Source: Saccoglossus kowalevskii (lineage: Eukaryota; Hemichordata; Enteropneusta; Harrimaniidae). Taken from it: DNA of 45,589 nucleotides. The notes under the pieces were generated by a model. The model saw only the letters and a list, made by a program, of their open reading frames with translations. It had not been told where the DNA came from and did not search any database. The stretch's first letter is position 1, and every line of letters starts with the position of its first letter. Shown piece by piece: positions 1 through 12,479 of the stretch. The DNA lies in NCBI RefSeq assembly GCF_000003605.2, contig NW_003148770.1, positions 437,198 through 482,786 on the forward strand. The letters are read 5' to 3'. A program made the position numbers and the translations under genes.

Positions 1-2008
1 CCAGTTTGTTAGCGTAGGTGCTAAAATACTTAAAACTGACTACTTAGTTCAACGTATCACTGTAAACGAAAAATGAACCCAACCAGCATTATTTAGACAA
101 AATAACTATAACTGTAAGCCTTATTGCAATACGTTCACAGTTAGTATTATTAACAATCATAATGACATTACTGTTATATTAATTTGCTTTTTAGTTATCG
201 AATTTCTAATCATTTTGTGTGAGGTCGATATCTCTTCTTCTGAGCATGCGTGGTTTACACGTTCATAATATGACATTATATATTCGGCAGCAAGTTCGAA
301 AATCTTCATTTGTCAACAACATTATTGATTAACGAGACAACTAAGATAACAACACTGTGAACAACAACGAAATGATTATATTATTTATATTTTTATTCAG
401 ATCATGCAAGTTATGCGTACGCACAGTAGTCACGTTTTAGTGACAATACTAATCTTTACAATAACGATCTCGAAAGGTAGATGGAATCTAATTTAACCGA
501 AAACTACGTTCATTGAAAATTTTCTTATTTACATGGATCTGATATTGTTATATATTTTCATCTGTTTTCATGAATACTTCAGTAATGAATAAACGTTACT
601 GTTACATGCATATTCAAGTTCAAGTCAAGTGTGGTGATTAATTTTAAATGATTGAAATTATCTTTTCTACACAACGTTTTCTTCCGTTCATGTGTATTGC
701 TGGCGGTGGCTTATTTTTTTTCTGTAATTCCTGCTCTTTCTATTCTCAGTTATAATGCACATGAATGGCCATTGTATACATTTCAAGCTAAATTGTTGAA
801 TATTGAAATGGATCTAATTCAAACGAACGAACGAACGAACTAACGAAAGTTTATTACTTCGAAAAAGATTTCAATTCATTCGATTCGAGAACGTAAATGT
901 AAGCATATACTGCTCATAACGTTACATGTAATGTTGTTCATTTCTACTATGAACAATAAAACACTTCCGGTTTATCCGGACTCGCAAGACGCAATAAAGA
1001 TAAACTTACTTGACACAATTTTTGAAAGATTTCACACTGAATTTTCATATCAAAATATTCTATTTATAAAATTTATCTGTCAAGGCTGTTTGAAATTAAA
1101 TATTTTCCGCAGCTCGCAGCTGGGAAGTCTCGGCACAAGAACTCCTACCACTCCTCAGTAAACACCACTGCCTGTTTTCAAGAGACAATTTCGTAATTTA
1201 ACACTTACTGAAATATCAGTTCGTTCATATTACGTTGCTTCTTTAAACGCAAGCATCCCAAAAAGTCTGGTTTGGGATTAATTTCCTAACTTGCTTTACA
1301 TATACCTGTTATATTAACCAACGCCATTTTGCGGATTGGTTATCGTACATTGTACTGGGAGGTTATTCATTATGCTTAAAACATCCATTTTGCAGTAATA
1401 AAATGACTAACATAAAATTGGCATTTTGATCTTGATTTGTAAACCAGCTTTGGCGCGTTATGAAGTTATGTACTCACCTGCAATGTCTATCACTGACACA
1501 AGTAGTTTTTCAGGCTTTTCCTAAAAGCTTCGGATTTTATCTTCAAATTTACAACTTTTATGTAATTCGCGTCATTTTTGACATCCGTTTATCACCTCCA
1601 TTCTTTTAAATATGGTTTAATTATCTTTTCCACTAAAGCGGAGGTTGAGGTCTCGTTTTAAATTTGTTTGTTGAACCTGTGGCGGTGTCACCAGAGGAGG
1701 GGGTAGACGGGGAAAGCGCCCCCTTGAAAAAAAATTTGGAGGGGCATCGCCTCCCGAAAATCAAGCTGAAACCCTTTTGGTCCCATATTTATTTTATATT
1801 TCATTAAAACATAAAGATTTTGATCAGTATTTTTACTAAACGTTTAAACCAAAAATAGGCTTTACAGCATTAATGTTTTAATAATTCTTGTTGCTAATCG
1901 ACAAAATCAGGGCACTAGATTTTAAGGCAATTCATTATTAAGAATTATGTATGTTTACACAATATATAGTTATAAAACGCTGGATTTTACCTCCACCCAT
2001 TGTAGAAA
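1..2008. repeat. Left arm of long terminal inverted repeat
   Basis: Read forward, this arm matches the reverse complement of the right arm at 42361-45589. The two align from the first few bases: gttagcgtaggt at 8-19 pairs with the complement of acctacgctaac near the window end. Shared landmarks in order include the blocks at 50-75, 345-445, 570-660, 1000-1060, 1200-1350, 1530-1600, 1620-1660 and 1830-2008. Divergence is substitutions plus many indels. The left arm has about 130 bp near 130-265 that the right arm lacks. Short reading frames inside (652-843, 931-1161) are not preserved in the other arm, so I do not read them as genes. The repeat may continue beyond the window edge. Confidence 0.9.
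1680..1790. mobile_element. GC-rich insertion in the left arm, possible small transposon fragment
   Basis: This stretch is much richer in G and C than its surroundings and includes runs such as gaggagggggtagacgggg. It interrupts the match between the two inverted arms: the arm homology stops just before it and resumes around 1800. It is best explained as an insertion after the arms were duplicated. The family is not recognised. Confidence 0.4.
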
Positions 2009-2689
2009 TTTTTTTTGGCAAAATAAAGAACCATAGACCATAGCATTATTGGCAGCCTGTGTGATATTTACTGCATTGTTCTACCAGCGGATAAAAGCAT
2101 GTGGGTACACTAATTCGTTAATCGGAAAGCATATGTTCATTGAAACCTGACCAGCATAGTGACACGATCATATCAACTGTTGTCTATGATTGCAAACAAT
2201 GCTTTGGTTGACACGCTCAGCATGCCCTGGCAAGTCACACGGGTAAAGCAGTGCGTAGTGTAAAAAAATCATTTTAAGAATATTGAAATTAATATTGCTC
2301 TAAAGAATGTTGACTTCAAATCGTACCAATAATAAATTATGGTTCCGCTACACCTGTTGCACTCGGTAGAACTCCAATGAGAACCTTATAATGTTCGATA
2401 TTGGGTAAATAACCGTGATCGTGTCAAGACGTCATATAATAAATAATTACTATTTTGAAATAGCCGAAAGGATTACAAGTGCTGGATATATAATGTTTTA
2501 TTTTTTCGGTGTGGTCTGGACTATACAATGGGTCGGCAATGTAAATATGTTTGTATCTGTTTTTTTTAAAAAGATCGTCTGATATTGCTGCACAACAAAG
2601 GTCAATAAATGTTCTGAATGAACGGTAGAGGGCGCTCACAAACACAAACACACTCGCACAGACAAGTACATTCACATTGTGGTCCAGCA
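2009..2689. other. Non-coding stretch with a short inverted match to 6080-6140
   Basis: No gene is seen. Bases 2148-2210 are the inverted counterpart of 6080-6140: both carry the tttgcaatcatagacaa and gatatgatcgt blocks, followed by a caggttNcaatg block. This links the spacer to the DNA next to the tandem array. Confidence 0.5.
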
Positions 2690-3370
2690 GCACACCAGCA
2701 TATTTATTGAAATTGTGGTCCAGCAGCACACCAACATATTTTGTACACTTCACCGCACTAATGATTCTAATTGTCAAAATCCCAAAAGTCGCTACTTTTG
2801 TATTTTGACCTCAATATATTCAGTTTACATATATATGCAGTCCCACTAGTCAACTATCTCATTTACATTTTCATTAACATAATTTAGGTTAATACTGTTC
2901 CCAGATTGAAATGTATGAAATAAAACTGGTGTCGTCTGCAAACAGACAGATATCAAAGTACGTAGATGCTAATACAATATCATTTACGTAAAGAAGAAGC
3001 AACGTATAACCAAGTACAGACCACTGTGGAACACCGCATAATATTGGAAGCGAGTCTGATGTTACACCATTCAAACTCACATGTTGTTCCCTGTTTTCTA
3101 AGTAGCTCTCGATCAAATCTAAAGGCAGGTCTCGAAACCCATATCCAGATATATAAGTAAAAATGACTGAATAGCATTGTGGAACGCCTTTCTAAGTTTT
3201 AAAAAAATCCAAGAACAACAAAACCATCATCAATTTCATCTATACCTTTTGTGCTAGGTTTATAACAGACAGTTCTGTACTAATTTTTCTCTAAAGCCGT
3301 ACTGCTTGGAATAAAATATATTGAATTTATTCAAAAAAAATAGTTAATTGTTTGTTGATTATTTTCTCGC
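2690..3370 (-). pseudogene. Non-LTR retrotransposon reverse transcriptase remnant
   Basis: Read on the minus strand, this stretch holds a broken reverse transcriptase palm region. From 3360 downward the frames give a YSKQYGFREK-like motif, a GIDEIDDGF stretch, then (3116-2889) ESYLENREQHVSLNG, CGVPQWSVLG, LLYVNDI and LFADDT. These are the classic RT blocks of jockey/CR1-like non-LTR elements. Q-to-W in the usual CGVPQGSVLG block, several frameshifts and loss of the endonuclease show it is dead. About 110 bp lower, a KYVGVLLDHN motif from the region after the RT palm occurs twice in tandem (near 2700-2750). The family assignment rests on motifs only. Confidence 0.75.
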
Positions 3371-4505
3371 ATAATTTAAAATCGAGAGTTATAAAAAGAA
3401 GGTATAAGTAATGTAAATTAGTTAGTAAAACTGCAAGGGCAAAAGTATTTGTCGCAAATTATTTATTCAATTGCAATAGGCCACTGTCTCAAATGTAGTC
3501 ACCATGCACATTCATCTGATAACGTACGATTATAGGACACATTACATATATATTATCCATAATATTATTAGAAACCATATCATCATAACGATATTTCACT
3601 GCAAAATATATGCATTTCGGTAAGTTGATAATAATTATTAGATTTTGATATTGACAGGTTAATGACTGTTTTCAAATGTTGTATTTAAAACACGCTATAT
3701 GGCAAACAATGTGCTTTAAAGCAGCATAAATTAGTAATTTCCTATAAAGTCACACGCATCCTTTTTGCTGTACCTACAAAAAGTGCTTAATCTAATTTTT
3801 CTAATAATGCATATCCCTCTGTTCGATTTTAATGGCAAACAATGCATAGGAATCATAGATTAACCTAATATATTTCTCTCGTGATCACTGTCAACTAACA
3901 GACAAATCAAATTTGGAAAAACATTCTCCTTTAAATTTACAATAAATCAGCAACGATACCATTTGAATCTCGTATTGATGTTTTAACATTACCAAATATT
4001 GTATATGCCAGTTTATATCAGTTTAAGACCACCTAGTAATAACTGCATTTCTACTAGACTCATTATCATTATAGAGATTTTAAATATTATAATATATCAT
4101 TATCAATATCAGTGGAATTTATGCCGTTATTGTAGCAGATTTTTCGTCATAATACATCCCATTATTGAGTATCAGGGCCCCGTGCCATAGACATCAATAC
4201 ACTGTTGTTTTCAAAAACGAATAACGAAAAAAAACTATTTAAAAAGAAGAAACCTTGTTAGATAACAAGTATTTAATGCTAAAATCGGCATCAGATAAAA
4301 TGGTCCATTGCAAATAACAGCGGATTTCAATATCGAAATCAGACAATTTCTTGAGGGCATTGTCTTCTGCTATGTACGCTAATACGCGCCGGTCAAAACG
4401 AGTCTATGAACCAAGGTTAACCGAAGATGATTTATCAAACAAACGCGATAAAAGAAGTTGTGGTATGTGTACAGAGTGTGAGTACAGAAAGATGAATTTG
4501 TTCTG
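3371..4505. other. AT-rich stretch, no gene seen
   Basis: I see only short reading frames (for example 3999-4190) with no recognisable motif or codon character, and no RNA gene. From about 4380 the sequence approaches the first tandem unit. Confidence 0.4.
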
Positions 4506-5766
4506 TTTTTGTGGTGAGTAGTACTTCACTATAAGTCCGACGTGATTGTATTGCCTGGTATTGTATTGTTTGCTCACTACGCCTGTAAGTTTCGTTTAGC
4601 GTCATACAGTATAGTCAAATGGCCGGCCTCCATTAGAATTCCATAAACATTGTACCAGTCACTGTGTTTTGTTCGCTCTGGCATTCACTACAATGCTATT
4701 CCACGCCCCACATCAGTTACTCGTCCACTCGCCAAGTAAATGAAAATGATTTAAATACAATAATATTTAATTGATTAAAACTATTTAATTTTTAGTTTTT
4801 CATATAAGATTGTGAAAAACAATTTCTAGAAAGACATTTTAAATACTTCTAATCACGGGGCCATTGACTGTGAAACTGATCTTTTCACTGAGGATTTTCC
4901 CCAAGTTTTCCGCTTTTTAGTGGCAGAAAATCCACTGTTGACAACCTTAAAAATAAACTAAAGCAAACTTTGTTCTTCAATGTATGTTCCTGGCTCACAC
5001 CTCGCACATATATGTCGCACAGAGTGAGCTTTCGCCCATTATGGGTTTACGGGTTGCTCATTATTGTGTTGTTAACAATGGTTGTAACCAATGATGTAAT
5101 TTACTATTAACTGCACGCATATCAGTTTATAGAAATTATGTACTGTGATTTTTGAAGCTATGGCACTGGGGTGCGCATCCGAATCTGACTATTGTCAAAA
5201 ACCTCACGATGGTCACAGGTTGAATGAAATCAACTGAGCTCATTTCAATCTGTATCTGGTGGTGCAATAGTGGGGCAATGGAATCACTACCGATAATATT
5301 TAGATATTTCGAAAGTCCATGTCATTATAATTGACGGATATGCCAATCAAAACATTGTATACAATCATAGACAATAATTGATATACACATACTATTATGA
5401 TGGATGGGGTTTAAAGAACAGCTTCATCCTGATTAACGTTTCGTTGAACAAATGTAAATATAGTGTATTTCGTCACTTTAATTTTTTAGCATCATCTCAG
5501 TAGAATATCAATGCTGAGAGTCTTCTAATCTTAACTGCTTATCGATTTACGATATGATATAGTTCATTTCACTTATAATCCAGATTAACCACAGCACATG
5601 TACTGAACTGGGCAATATTGAAAACCAATACAATATCGCATACAAACTTATATTCAACATTAACTACAATGTCATTAATTGGGAGTGGAGTCAGAGGTAT
5701 CTAATCGAAAACGCTGCTATTGTTTAGATTGACTCGACAACGAACATTTTATCACCCATTTTACAA
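4506..5766. repeat. Tandem unit A (first of three)
   Basis: Copy A shares with copies B and C the block starting ctgtaagtttcgtttagcgt (4583 here; 6361 and 7721 in the others), the gtcaaatggccggcctcc block, and a long collinear stretch ending near the ttatcacc block at about 5755. A to B spacing is about 1780 bases because roughly 400 bases (5767-6145) lie between them. The 5' end of A is shortened relative to B. Copies differ by point changes and small indels. Confidence 0.9.
5012..5110 (+). CDS. Short membrane-segment reading frame in unit A (unproven)
   Basis: A 32-residue frame starts with MSHRVSFRPLW and continues into a strongly hydrophobic stretch (GLLIIVLLTMVV) before TNDVIYY and a stop. 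Basic residues ahead of one membrane segment resemble the N-terminus of a type II membrane protein, which could mean a first coding exon. The frame recurs in unit B, where the first Met codon is changed, and in unit C, where it is frameshifted. No downstream exon was recognised. It may be a chance frame in a repeat. Confidence 0.25.
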   Translation: MSHRVSFRPLWVYGLLIIVLLTMVVTNDVIYY

Positions 5767-6145
5767 TGCCAAACGTGTCCGTGAGTAATATAAAATTCAC
5801 AATTATTATTTTGTTCATAATAACCATCTTTGTAAAAATGACTTAACCTCCACTAATTAGTTACCGACATAACTTACAAGATTAGGAGTTGTCTCAGTGA
5901 TGACTGGTTGTGTCATACGATTAAGTGTTACTGGTCAATCTCACGTGGGCAAAGAATTTGTTTCATATTACATAAAACGCAGACTTGTAAAAGAAAATGA
6001 AAAGATTTAAGCTGAAAATTGTTCATTATACAAAACACAGTGAAATACGGGATAACCTCACATTCGATTTGTCAAATAAATATAGTTTGCAATCATAGAC
6101 AATAGTGATATGATCGTATCATTAGTTGGCCAGGTTACAATGGAA
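5767..6145. other. Spacer between tandem units A and B
   Basis: This ~380-base stretch is absent between B and C. It ends with the block at 6080-6140 that has an inverted partner at 2148-2210. No gene is seen. Confidence 0.5.
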
Positions 6146-7555
6146 TTAGTGAGTAATACTTCACTATTTGCGAAACGAGATCGACGAAAGACCGACGTGA
6201 TTGTATTTCCTAAGCGTCGGCTAAATGTCACAGTTCGGGGGGGCTAGATTGCATAAACAAATCAAAGTATCCGTGTTCTCAAATGTGTTTTTTTATATTT
6301 AAACCTTTAGGATGGCTAACACCCACTGATTTTACACCCATGTTTGTTCGCTCGCTACGCCTGTAAGTTTCGTTTAGCGTCATACAGTATAGTCAAATGG
6401 CCGGCCTCCATTAGAATTACATAAACATTGTACCAGTCACGGTCTGCCGTTCGCTCTGACATTCACTACAATGCTATTCCACGCCACACATCAGTTACTC
6501 GTCCACTCGCAATGTAAATGAAAATGATTTAAATATAATAATATTTAATTGATTAAAACTAGTTTCTTTCTTAGTTTGTCATATGAGACTGTGAAAAGAA
6601 TTTCTAGAAAGACATTTTAAATACTTCAGATTCACGGGGCCAGTGACTGTGACACTGAACCGTTCACTGTGGATTTTTCTCCAAGTTTTCCGCTTTTTAG
6701 TGGCAGAAAATCCACTGGTATATTGACAACCTGAAAAATAAACTAAAGCAAGCTTTGTTCTTCAATGTATTTTCCTGGCTCACACCTCGCACATATAAGT
6801 CGCACAGAGTGAGCTCTCGCCCATTATGGGTTTGCGGGCTGCTCATTATTGTTGTCTTAACAATGGTTGTAACCAATGATGTAATTTACAATGAACTGTA
6901 CGCATATCAGTTTATAGAAATTAGAAATTATCTACCGTGATTTTTGAAGCTATGGCACTGGGGTGCGCATCCGAAGCTGACTATTGTCAAAAACCTCACT
7001 ATGGTCACAGGTTGAGGGAAATCAACTGAGCTCATTTGAAACTGTATCTGGTGGTGCAATAGTGGGGCAATGGAATCACTACCGATAATATTTAGATATT
7101 TCGAAAGTCCATGTCACTATAATTGATGGATATGCCAATCAAAACATTGTATACAATCATAAACAATAATTGATATACACATACTATTATGATGGATGGG
7201 GTTTAAAGAACAGCTGCATCCTGATTTAACGTTTCGTTGAACAAATGTAAATATAGTGTATTTCGTCACTTTAATGTTTTTAGCATCATCTCAGTAGAAT
7301 ATCAATGCTGAGAGTCTTCCAATCTTAACTGCTTATAGATTTATGATATGATATAGTTCATTGCACTTATAATCCAGATTAACCACAACACATGTACAGA
7401 ACTAGGCAATATTGAAAACCAATACAATATCGCGTACAAACTAATATTCAACATTAACTACAATGTCATTAATTTGGAGTGGAGTCAGAGGTATCTAATC
7501 GAAAACGCTGCTATTGTTTAGATTTATTCGACAACGAACATTTTATCACCTATTT
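6146..7555. repeat. Tandem unit B (second of three)
   Basis: This is the most complete copy. It begins with a short lead and then gattgtatttcctaagcgtc at 6199, runs through the shared ctgtaagtttcgtttagcgt block at 6361, and ends at the ttatcacc block. Unit C starts directly after, with the same gattgtatttcct start at 7558, which marks a true head-to-tail junction with a period of about 1360 bases. Confidence 0.9.
6755..6940 (+). CDS. Short membrane-segment reading frame in unit B (unproven)
   Basis: This is the longest version of the repeated frame, 61 residues from an upstream Met. It covers WLTPRTYKSHRVSSRPLW, the hydrophobic stretch GLLIIVVLTMVV and the tail NDVIYNELYAYQFIEIRN. The internal Met found in A and C is Lys here. 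One predicted membrane segment follows basic residues. Whether it is ever transcribed or translated cannot be seen, and no family was recognised. Confidence 0.25.
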   Translation: MFFNVFSWLTPRTYKSHRVSSRPLWVCGLLIIVVLTMVVTNDVIYNELYAYQFIEIRNYLP

Positions 7556-8757
7556 TAGATTGTATTTCCTAGGCGTCGGCTAAATGTCACAGTTCGGGGG
7601 GTAGTTTTCATAAACAAATGAAAGTATCCGTGTTGTCAAGTGTGTTTTTTTGTTATATGCATACCTTCAGCATGGCTAACACCCACTGATTTTACACCCA
7701 TGTTTGTTCGCTCGCTACGCCTGTAAGTTTCGTTTAGCGTCATACAGTATAGTCAAATGGCCGGCCTCCATTAGAATTACATAAACATTGTACCAGTCAC
7801 AGTCTGCCGTTCGCTCTGGCATTCACTACAATGCTATTCCACACCACACATCAGTTACTTGTCCGCTCGCCAAGTAAATGAAAATAATTTAAATACAATA
7901 ATATTTAATTGATTAAAACTAGTATTTTTCTTAGTTTGTCATATGAGATTGTGGAAACAATCTCTAGAAAGACATTTTAAATACTTCAGACTCACGGGGC
8001 CAGTGACTGTGAAACTGATCCGTTCACTGTGGATTCTTCTCCAAGTTTTCCGCTTTTTAGTGGTAGAAAATCCACTGGTATATTGACAACCTACAAAATA
8101 TACTCAAGCAAAATTTGTTCTTCAATGTATGTACCTGGCTCACACCTCGCACATATATGTCGCACAGAGTGAGCTCTCGCCCATTATGGTTTGCGGGTTG
8201 CTCATTATTGTTTTGTTAACAATGGTTGTAACCAATGATGTAATCTACTATCAACTGCACGCATATCAGTTTATAGAAATTAGAAATAATCTACTGTGAT
8301 TGTTGAAGCTATGGTACTAGAGGTGCGCATCCGAATCTGACTATTGTTAAAACCCTTACTATGGTCACAGGTTTAACGAAATTAAGTGAGCTCATTTGAA
8401 GCTGTATCTGGTGGTGCAATAGTGAGGCAATATAATCACTACCGATAATATTTAGATATTTCGAAAGTCCATGTAATTGATGGATATGTCAATCAAAATA
8501 TTGTATACAATCATAGACAATAATTGATATACACATAATATTATGATGGATGGGGTTTAAAGAACAGCTGCATCCTGATTAACGTTTCGTTGAACAAATG
8601 TAAATATAGTGTATTACGTCATTTTAACTTTTTGAGCATCATCTCAGTTGAATATCAATGCTGAGATTCTTCCAAACTTCACTGCTGATAGATTTATGGT
8701 ATAATAATATAGTTTATTTCACCCATAACCCAGATTAACCACAGCACATGTCTTGCA
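7556..8757. repeat. Tandem unit C (third, 3' truncated)
   Basis: It starts head-to-tail after unit B and is collinear with it up to the aaccacagcacatgt block near 8740. The last ~160 bases of the unit are missing. The shared ctgtaagtttcgtttagcgt block is at 7721, 1360 bases after that of B. Confidence 0.88.
8157..8219 (+). pseudogene. Frameshifted membrane-segment frame in unit C
   Basis: It opens with the same MSHRVSSRPLW as copies A and B. One G is then missing from the run after the Trp codon, so the hydrophobic part is read out of frame and stops after 20 residues. The neighbouring frame still encodes the hydrophobic stretch. This copy is broken if the frame ever coded. Confidence 0.3.
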
Positions 8758-9069
8758 TGTCTTCCTTCTCCAGTCTAGATGAAATAGTTGTATAGTCATT
8801 ACTAATTTATCCATGTTTTTCTCCATAGGCATAAGCGAGTTCTTAACGAAGCGTTAAAAATCATGCACGTTTTCATTCATTTGGTCGTCTATGTCACTGC
8901 ATGTGCTGTGATCTGACTGCGTGTTCTGTTAACAATCGCCAAGGTGGAATAAATGCATAGTTTCGCCAGCTACCAACTCTGTCTTTTCAGCATTAGAATC
9001 AATTTGCATATGATTAGCTTTTAAACCTGGCTAAGGTTTCGCTTTTTCAACTCGACTTTTTCACGCATA
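8758..9069. other. Unique stretch, no gene seen
   Basis: The tandem homology ends here. I see no motif, RNA gene or convincing reading frame. Confidence 0.4.
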
Positions 9070-9345
9070 CTATTTCTTCTTGGTATCATCTCTCCGCTTC
9101 CACACTTCATTTACAACAATATAATTGTAATAATGATCGACAACTTCTAGATGATATCTGCACTCCGTTGTTTGTGTAAAATACACTTTTTGGGGGAACT
9201 CACTCGAACCAGCTACTGCCTCAGCATGCATATGCGCAACATTTTCTTTTTTTTCTTTCTTTCTTTCATAACTTTTTTCTTCAAGTCGTTTGAGAAAGTG
9301 GCTGAAGCTATCTGACACTTTGCATACTAATGGAAACTGGTGCAA
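9070..9345 (-). CDS. Unrecognised 91-residue reading frame
   Basis: This minus-strand frame has a charged, probably helical first half (FLKRLEEKSYERKKEKKE) and a second half, YFTQTTECRYHLEVVDHYYN, ending in a lysine-rich tail. There is no signal peptide or membrane segment. The poly-Lys/Glu part comes from a CTTT-type simple repeat (9243-9270), which can create open frames by chance. It could be a last exon or an accident. No family is recognised. Confidence 0.2.
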   Translation of the reverse strand: MHQFPLVCKVSDSFSHFLKRLEEKSYERKKEKKENVAHMHAEAVAGSSEFPQKVYFTQTTECRYHLEVVDHYYNYIVVNEVWKRRDDTKKK

Positions 9346-10499
9346 GTGTCTTTAAAAATATGGCAATCGGTCACATGGTTTGGCAGTCACCTTGTTTTGA
9401 AATTTTCTAATGAATCTATCTCAGCCATTTTGAGTTGAAACTGCTCGAGATCATCTAACTAGTTGTGTAGTATCATGCATTATGGCTGTTTTTTTAAAGA
9501 AATGCAGCTGATTGGTCAATTAATTTGTCCGTCATTTTGGATCATTTTCTCGGGTCTAGAAATCCCGATTATGTTCGTGTTTTATCCCTGGCTGACGCAC
9601 TTATTAAACAATCAAAAATATGTTTACCTGTCACCTGATTTTGGATTTAAAAAAGACAGAAAGTAATCAATCTCACCATGATGTAAGAGGCTAGGTATCT
9701 CGTTTGTCTGAATGTAAAATGGAACTTGTGCAATTACTTGTATTGTATTGATCCGATTTGGCTGAAATTTTAGACACATTATTTTCACCTGTATGGCACA
9801 TGGCTAGGTCATGTGACTATGCGCCCATGTGGTCTTGGCTTCTAACCTCATTAATATGCATAAATGATATATCTCAAGCACTGTAGTATATTAAACCTGC
9901 GTTATTATGATGACGTTAAACAAGAAATTTGACTAAAATAGTTCTGCACATGTACTGCCTATGTTCTGGATTAAAGGTGGAATAAACTAAAAATAAATTT
10001 TCAAATAACGATTACACACATTTTGCCAAACTATGTGGTTATGATATATTGTAGACAGCATATTGCGCACGTGCGTATACAAACTACACGCTAGGTTACA
10101 GTCTGTAAAATGCCATTCTTTTCACAAATAACAAAATAAAAAAAAAAATAAAAAAACTGCAGCCCTCACATCTTTATATTTTTGAATGGGCCAGCCAAGT
10201 TTCCACATACAAAAATACACATAATATTTCTATTTAATTTATAGTATTTTATAGTATTTTCACTGAATTCTTTAAATAAATTTACCATATTAATTAATTT
10301 TTTGGACACCATTTCATCTTAATATTTTATAATCCATATTCTTATATTTGAATCTGTTTCAACATTTAAAACATATTTTAGAAGCATTACAACACAACGA
10401 CTAGACTTGGTGTCACAGTTTGCTCCCAATTCATATTGGAATATTGCCAGCAATAATTATTAAAGCTTGTTCAGAATACCATTTGTTCCCGACATTATA
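9346..10499. other. Non-coding, AT-rich
   Basis: A short frame at 9463-9666 shows no recognisable domain. An A-rich run lies near 10133-10156. No gene or RNA feature is supported. Confidence 0.35.
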
Positions 10500-10700
10500 T
10501 TCAGTGGCTAGTTCTCGGGATCTACAACAGTAAATAAATAAACAGAAATCATTTTTTGCCATATTTTTAAAAGATACTGCCATATCAAATTTTTATTTGA
10601 ACCATACCATTTCAAGCTGCAGGGTGTTTAAACAATGACTCAACAACCAATAAACACATTTTCCACCCACCACAAAAATTGTAGCCATAATTGAACAACC
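10500..10700 (+). repeat. Dispersed repeat, copy 1
   Basis: This stretch is similar, in the same orientation, to 26620-26820. Shared blocks include atttcaa followed by a gctg-caggNtgtttaaa core, caacaaccaat, and a cNttccacNcaNNa block. It is probably a copy of an ancient interspersed element. The sequence gtgagggc occurs inverted near 10157 and direct near 10907, so a longer element of about 750 bp is possible. Confidence 0.6.
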
Positions 10701-11373
10701 AAGAAAGCAACAAATATCAGGCTGCATCCTGAAAGCAGCGAGATAGCACATTACAACCAGTCATTACAAACACCTCTCCCAATACACCCTACAGTATTAA
10801 TGGTTTATATACTCATTTGCATCTATGTACAACAAGCTTAGCCAATAGATGCACCTGATTGACTCATCAAACTTTTGAGCAACCACTCATTCTAATTAGT
10901 GTTGAGTGAGGGCGCTATTTACTAAAAGAATTAAACAGATAAATATATAATGACGTGATTAATCTCTATATCCTATTTAAAGTAAACATTTTAATGCTGA
11001 ATTATTTCACTTTCTAATTTGTTTTGAAACAAAAAATATTGTCTTTTGGATGACATGAATGTAACAATAAAGCAAATACAGAAAGAACTTTCTTGTGCTA
11101 AAGGCATGGAAGGCACGAATTACAAATAAGGATTACAGTGTATATTAGAAGCACATATTCAATTCACATAAACAAAAATTGTATTTATTGCATGGAAAAT
11201 CATTGAAAACTATTATATCTGTGCAATACTTATAAACTTGATAATTAATGCAAATTAGGTAGTCAGTAAACACATAATTTATACTTAAAATATGTATGGT
11301 TTATTCTAGAGAACCTATGTAACAAGTTTCGTTGACAAATGGTCAATCGTGCATTCAATTAATTACGGAAATG
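10701..11373. other. Non-coding, AT-rich
   Basis: No gene recognised. It contains gtgagggcgct near 10907, possibly one end of the element that includes 10500-10700. Confidence 0.3.
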
Positions 11374-12190
11374 TCATTTCGGGTATTTCCTGCTTAATTT
11401 TATTCGGAAGCCACACCAAAGATTTAACTTTTCCTCAACACATTTTCTATGACCGTCGTCAGCTGATTCGCATATCTTGTTCACTTTAATATAATGTTTT
11501 CCAGGCTTAGATATTATTCGTTGAATTGTTCTTTAGTTCTTGCTACTTATTTCTGTTTTTGGTGTATGTACGTTAAACATCGTATTAAATGAATCCTCTT
11601 GAAATAAAACCAGTTTTTCATGTGATAGTAAATTTTCAGTTCGTTTGAGAGGGTCGTCCTGCACGATCTGGAACAGATTTGGCACATCAGATGCAATGGA
11701 TTCTATATCATCTCCATCATCAGGTAAATCGGCGGAGATATTTTTTTAACACATCAGTGAGATACATATTTGGGTTCCGCAGAACATGAAATCTCAGATG
11801 GCAAATGAAAGATGGGTGGATCTCGTACCATAAATTTGTTGATATTGGTTCTTATTAGTTCTGCACCAGGTTTAATTCCGTCTGTCAGTTCTCGGCTTCT
11901 TGAAGCAGATAAACGAAAAAGAAAATTATGATGACACAGAGAATGTTTGGTTGACATTATTAATTCACCAGTGGTAACAGCCCTCGTTTAACAAACCTGT
12001 TCATCTTTTTCAATGGTGTTTCCACGGTTGCATTATGTTCGTGAATGCAGTTATTTTGAGTAGCTTCATTTGCAATACAAAGGCTCAAAGACGTGACATT
12101 TGGATTTCCGTGACAACCAGATTTTCGGTGATCGACAGATTTTTTTTTCGAAAATGACGTTATCTTGGGATTATACAGGAGTGCTCACAT
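11374..12190 (-). pseudogene. Broken, unrecognised minus-strand protein-coding region
   Basis: Three successive minus-strand open stretches look like protein but are not in one frame. First, 12188-11965 has no Met at its start and contains KSVDHRKSGCHGNPNVTS and MNRFVKRGLLPLVN. Second is 11957-11754. Third is 11736-11374, with DLPDDGDDIESIASDVPNLF, an in-frame TAA at 11535-11533, then an open stretch to the end. The join between the second and third lies at an A-run, a typical indel site. Varied, hydrophilic composition argues for a real former gene over chance frames. I do not recognise the family. It may belong with the minus-strand piece at 12480-12760. Confidence 0.4.
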
Positions 12191-12479
12191 CGTCTTTTTT
12201 CGATTAAATTTCAGAGTTTGTATTTCTATTGTTGGCCAATGGCACATTATTTTTCCTAGGTCTACTGAAAATGTCCTTTCAATTGCGCTGGATGTGTATT
12301 TTACACCCTAAAGTAACCCTATGAACATGGACAGTGTCGGGGGCTTAGTGTCATAATAAGCGCCGACGCATGCATGCCGATAGCAAACAAATCTACCGAG
12401 ACTGCATACGGCTGCATACAGGAGCAAAGTCCATTTGTTTGCTTCGATCAACACAGCGCAATACGTAAGGCTAATGTAA

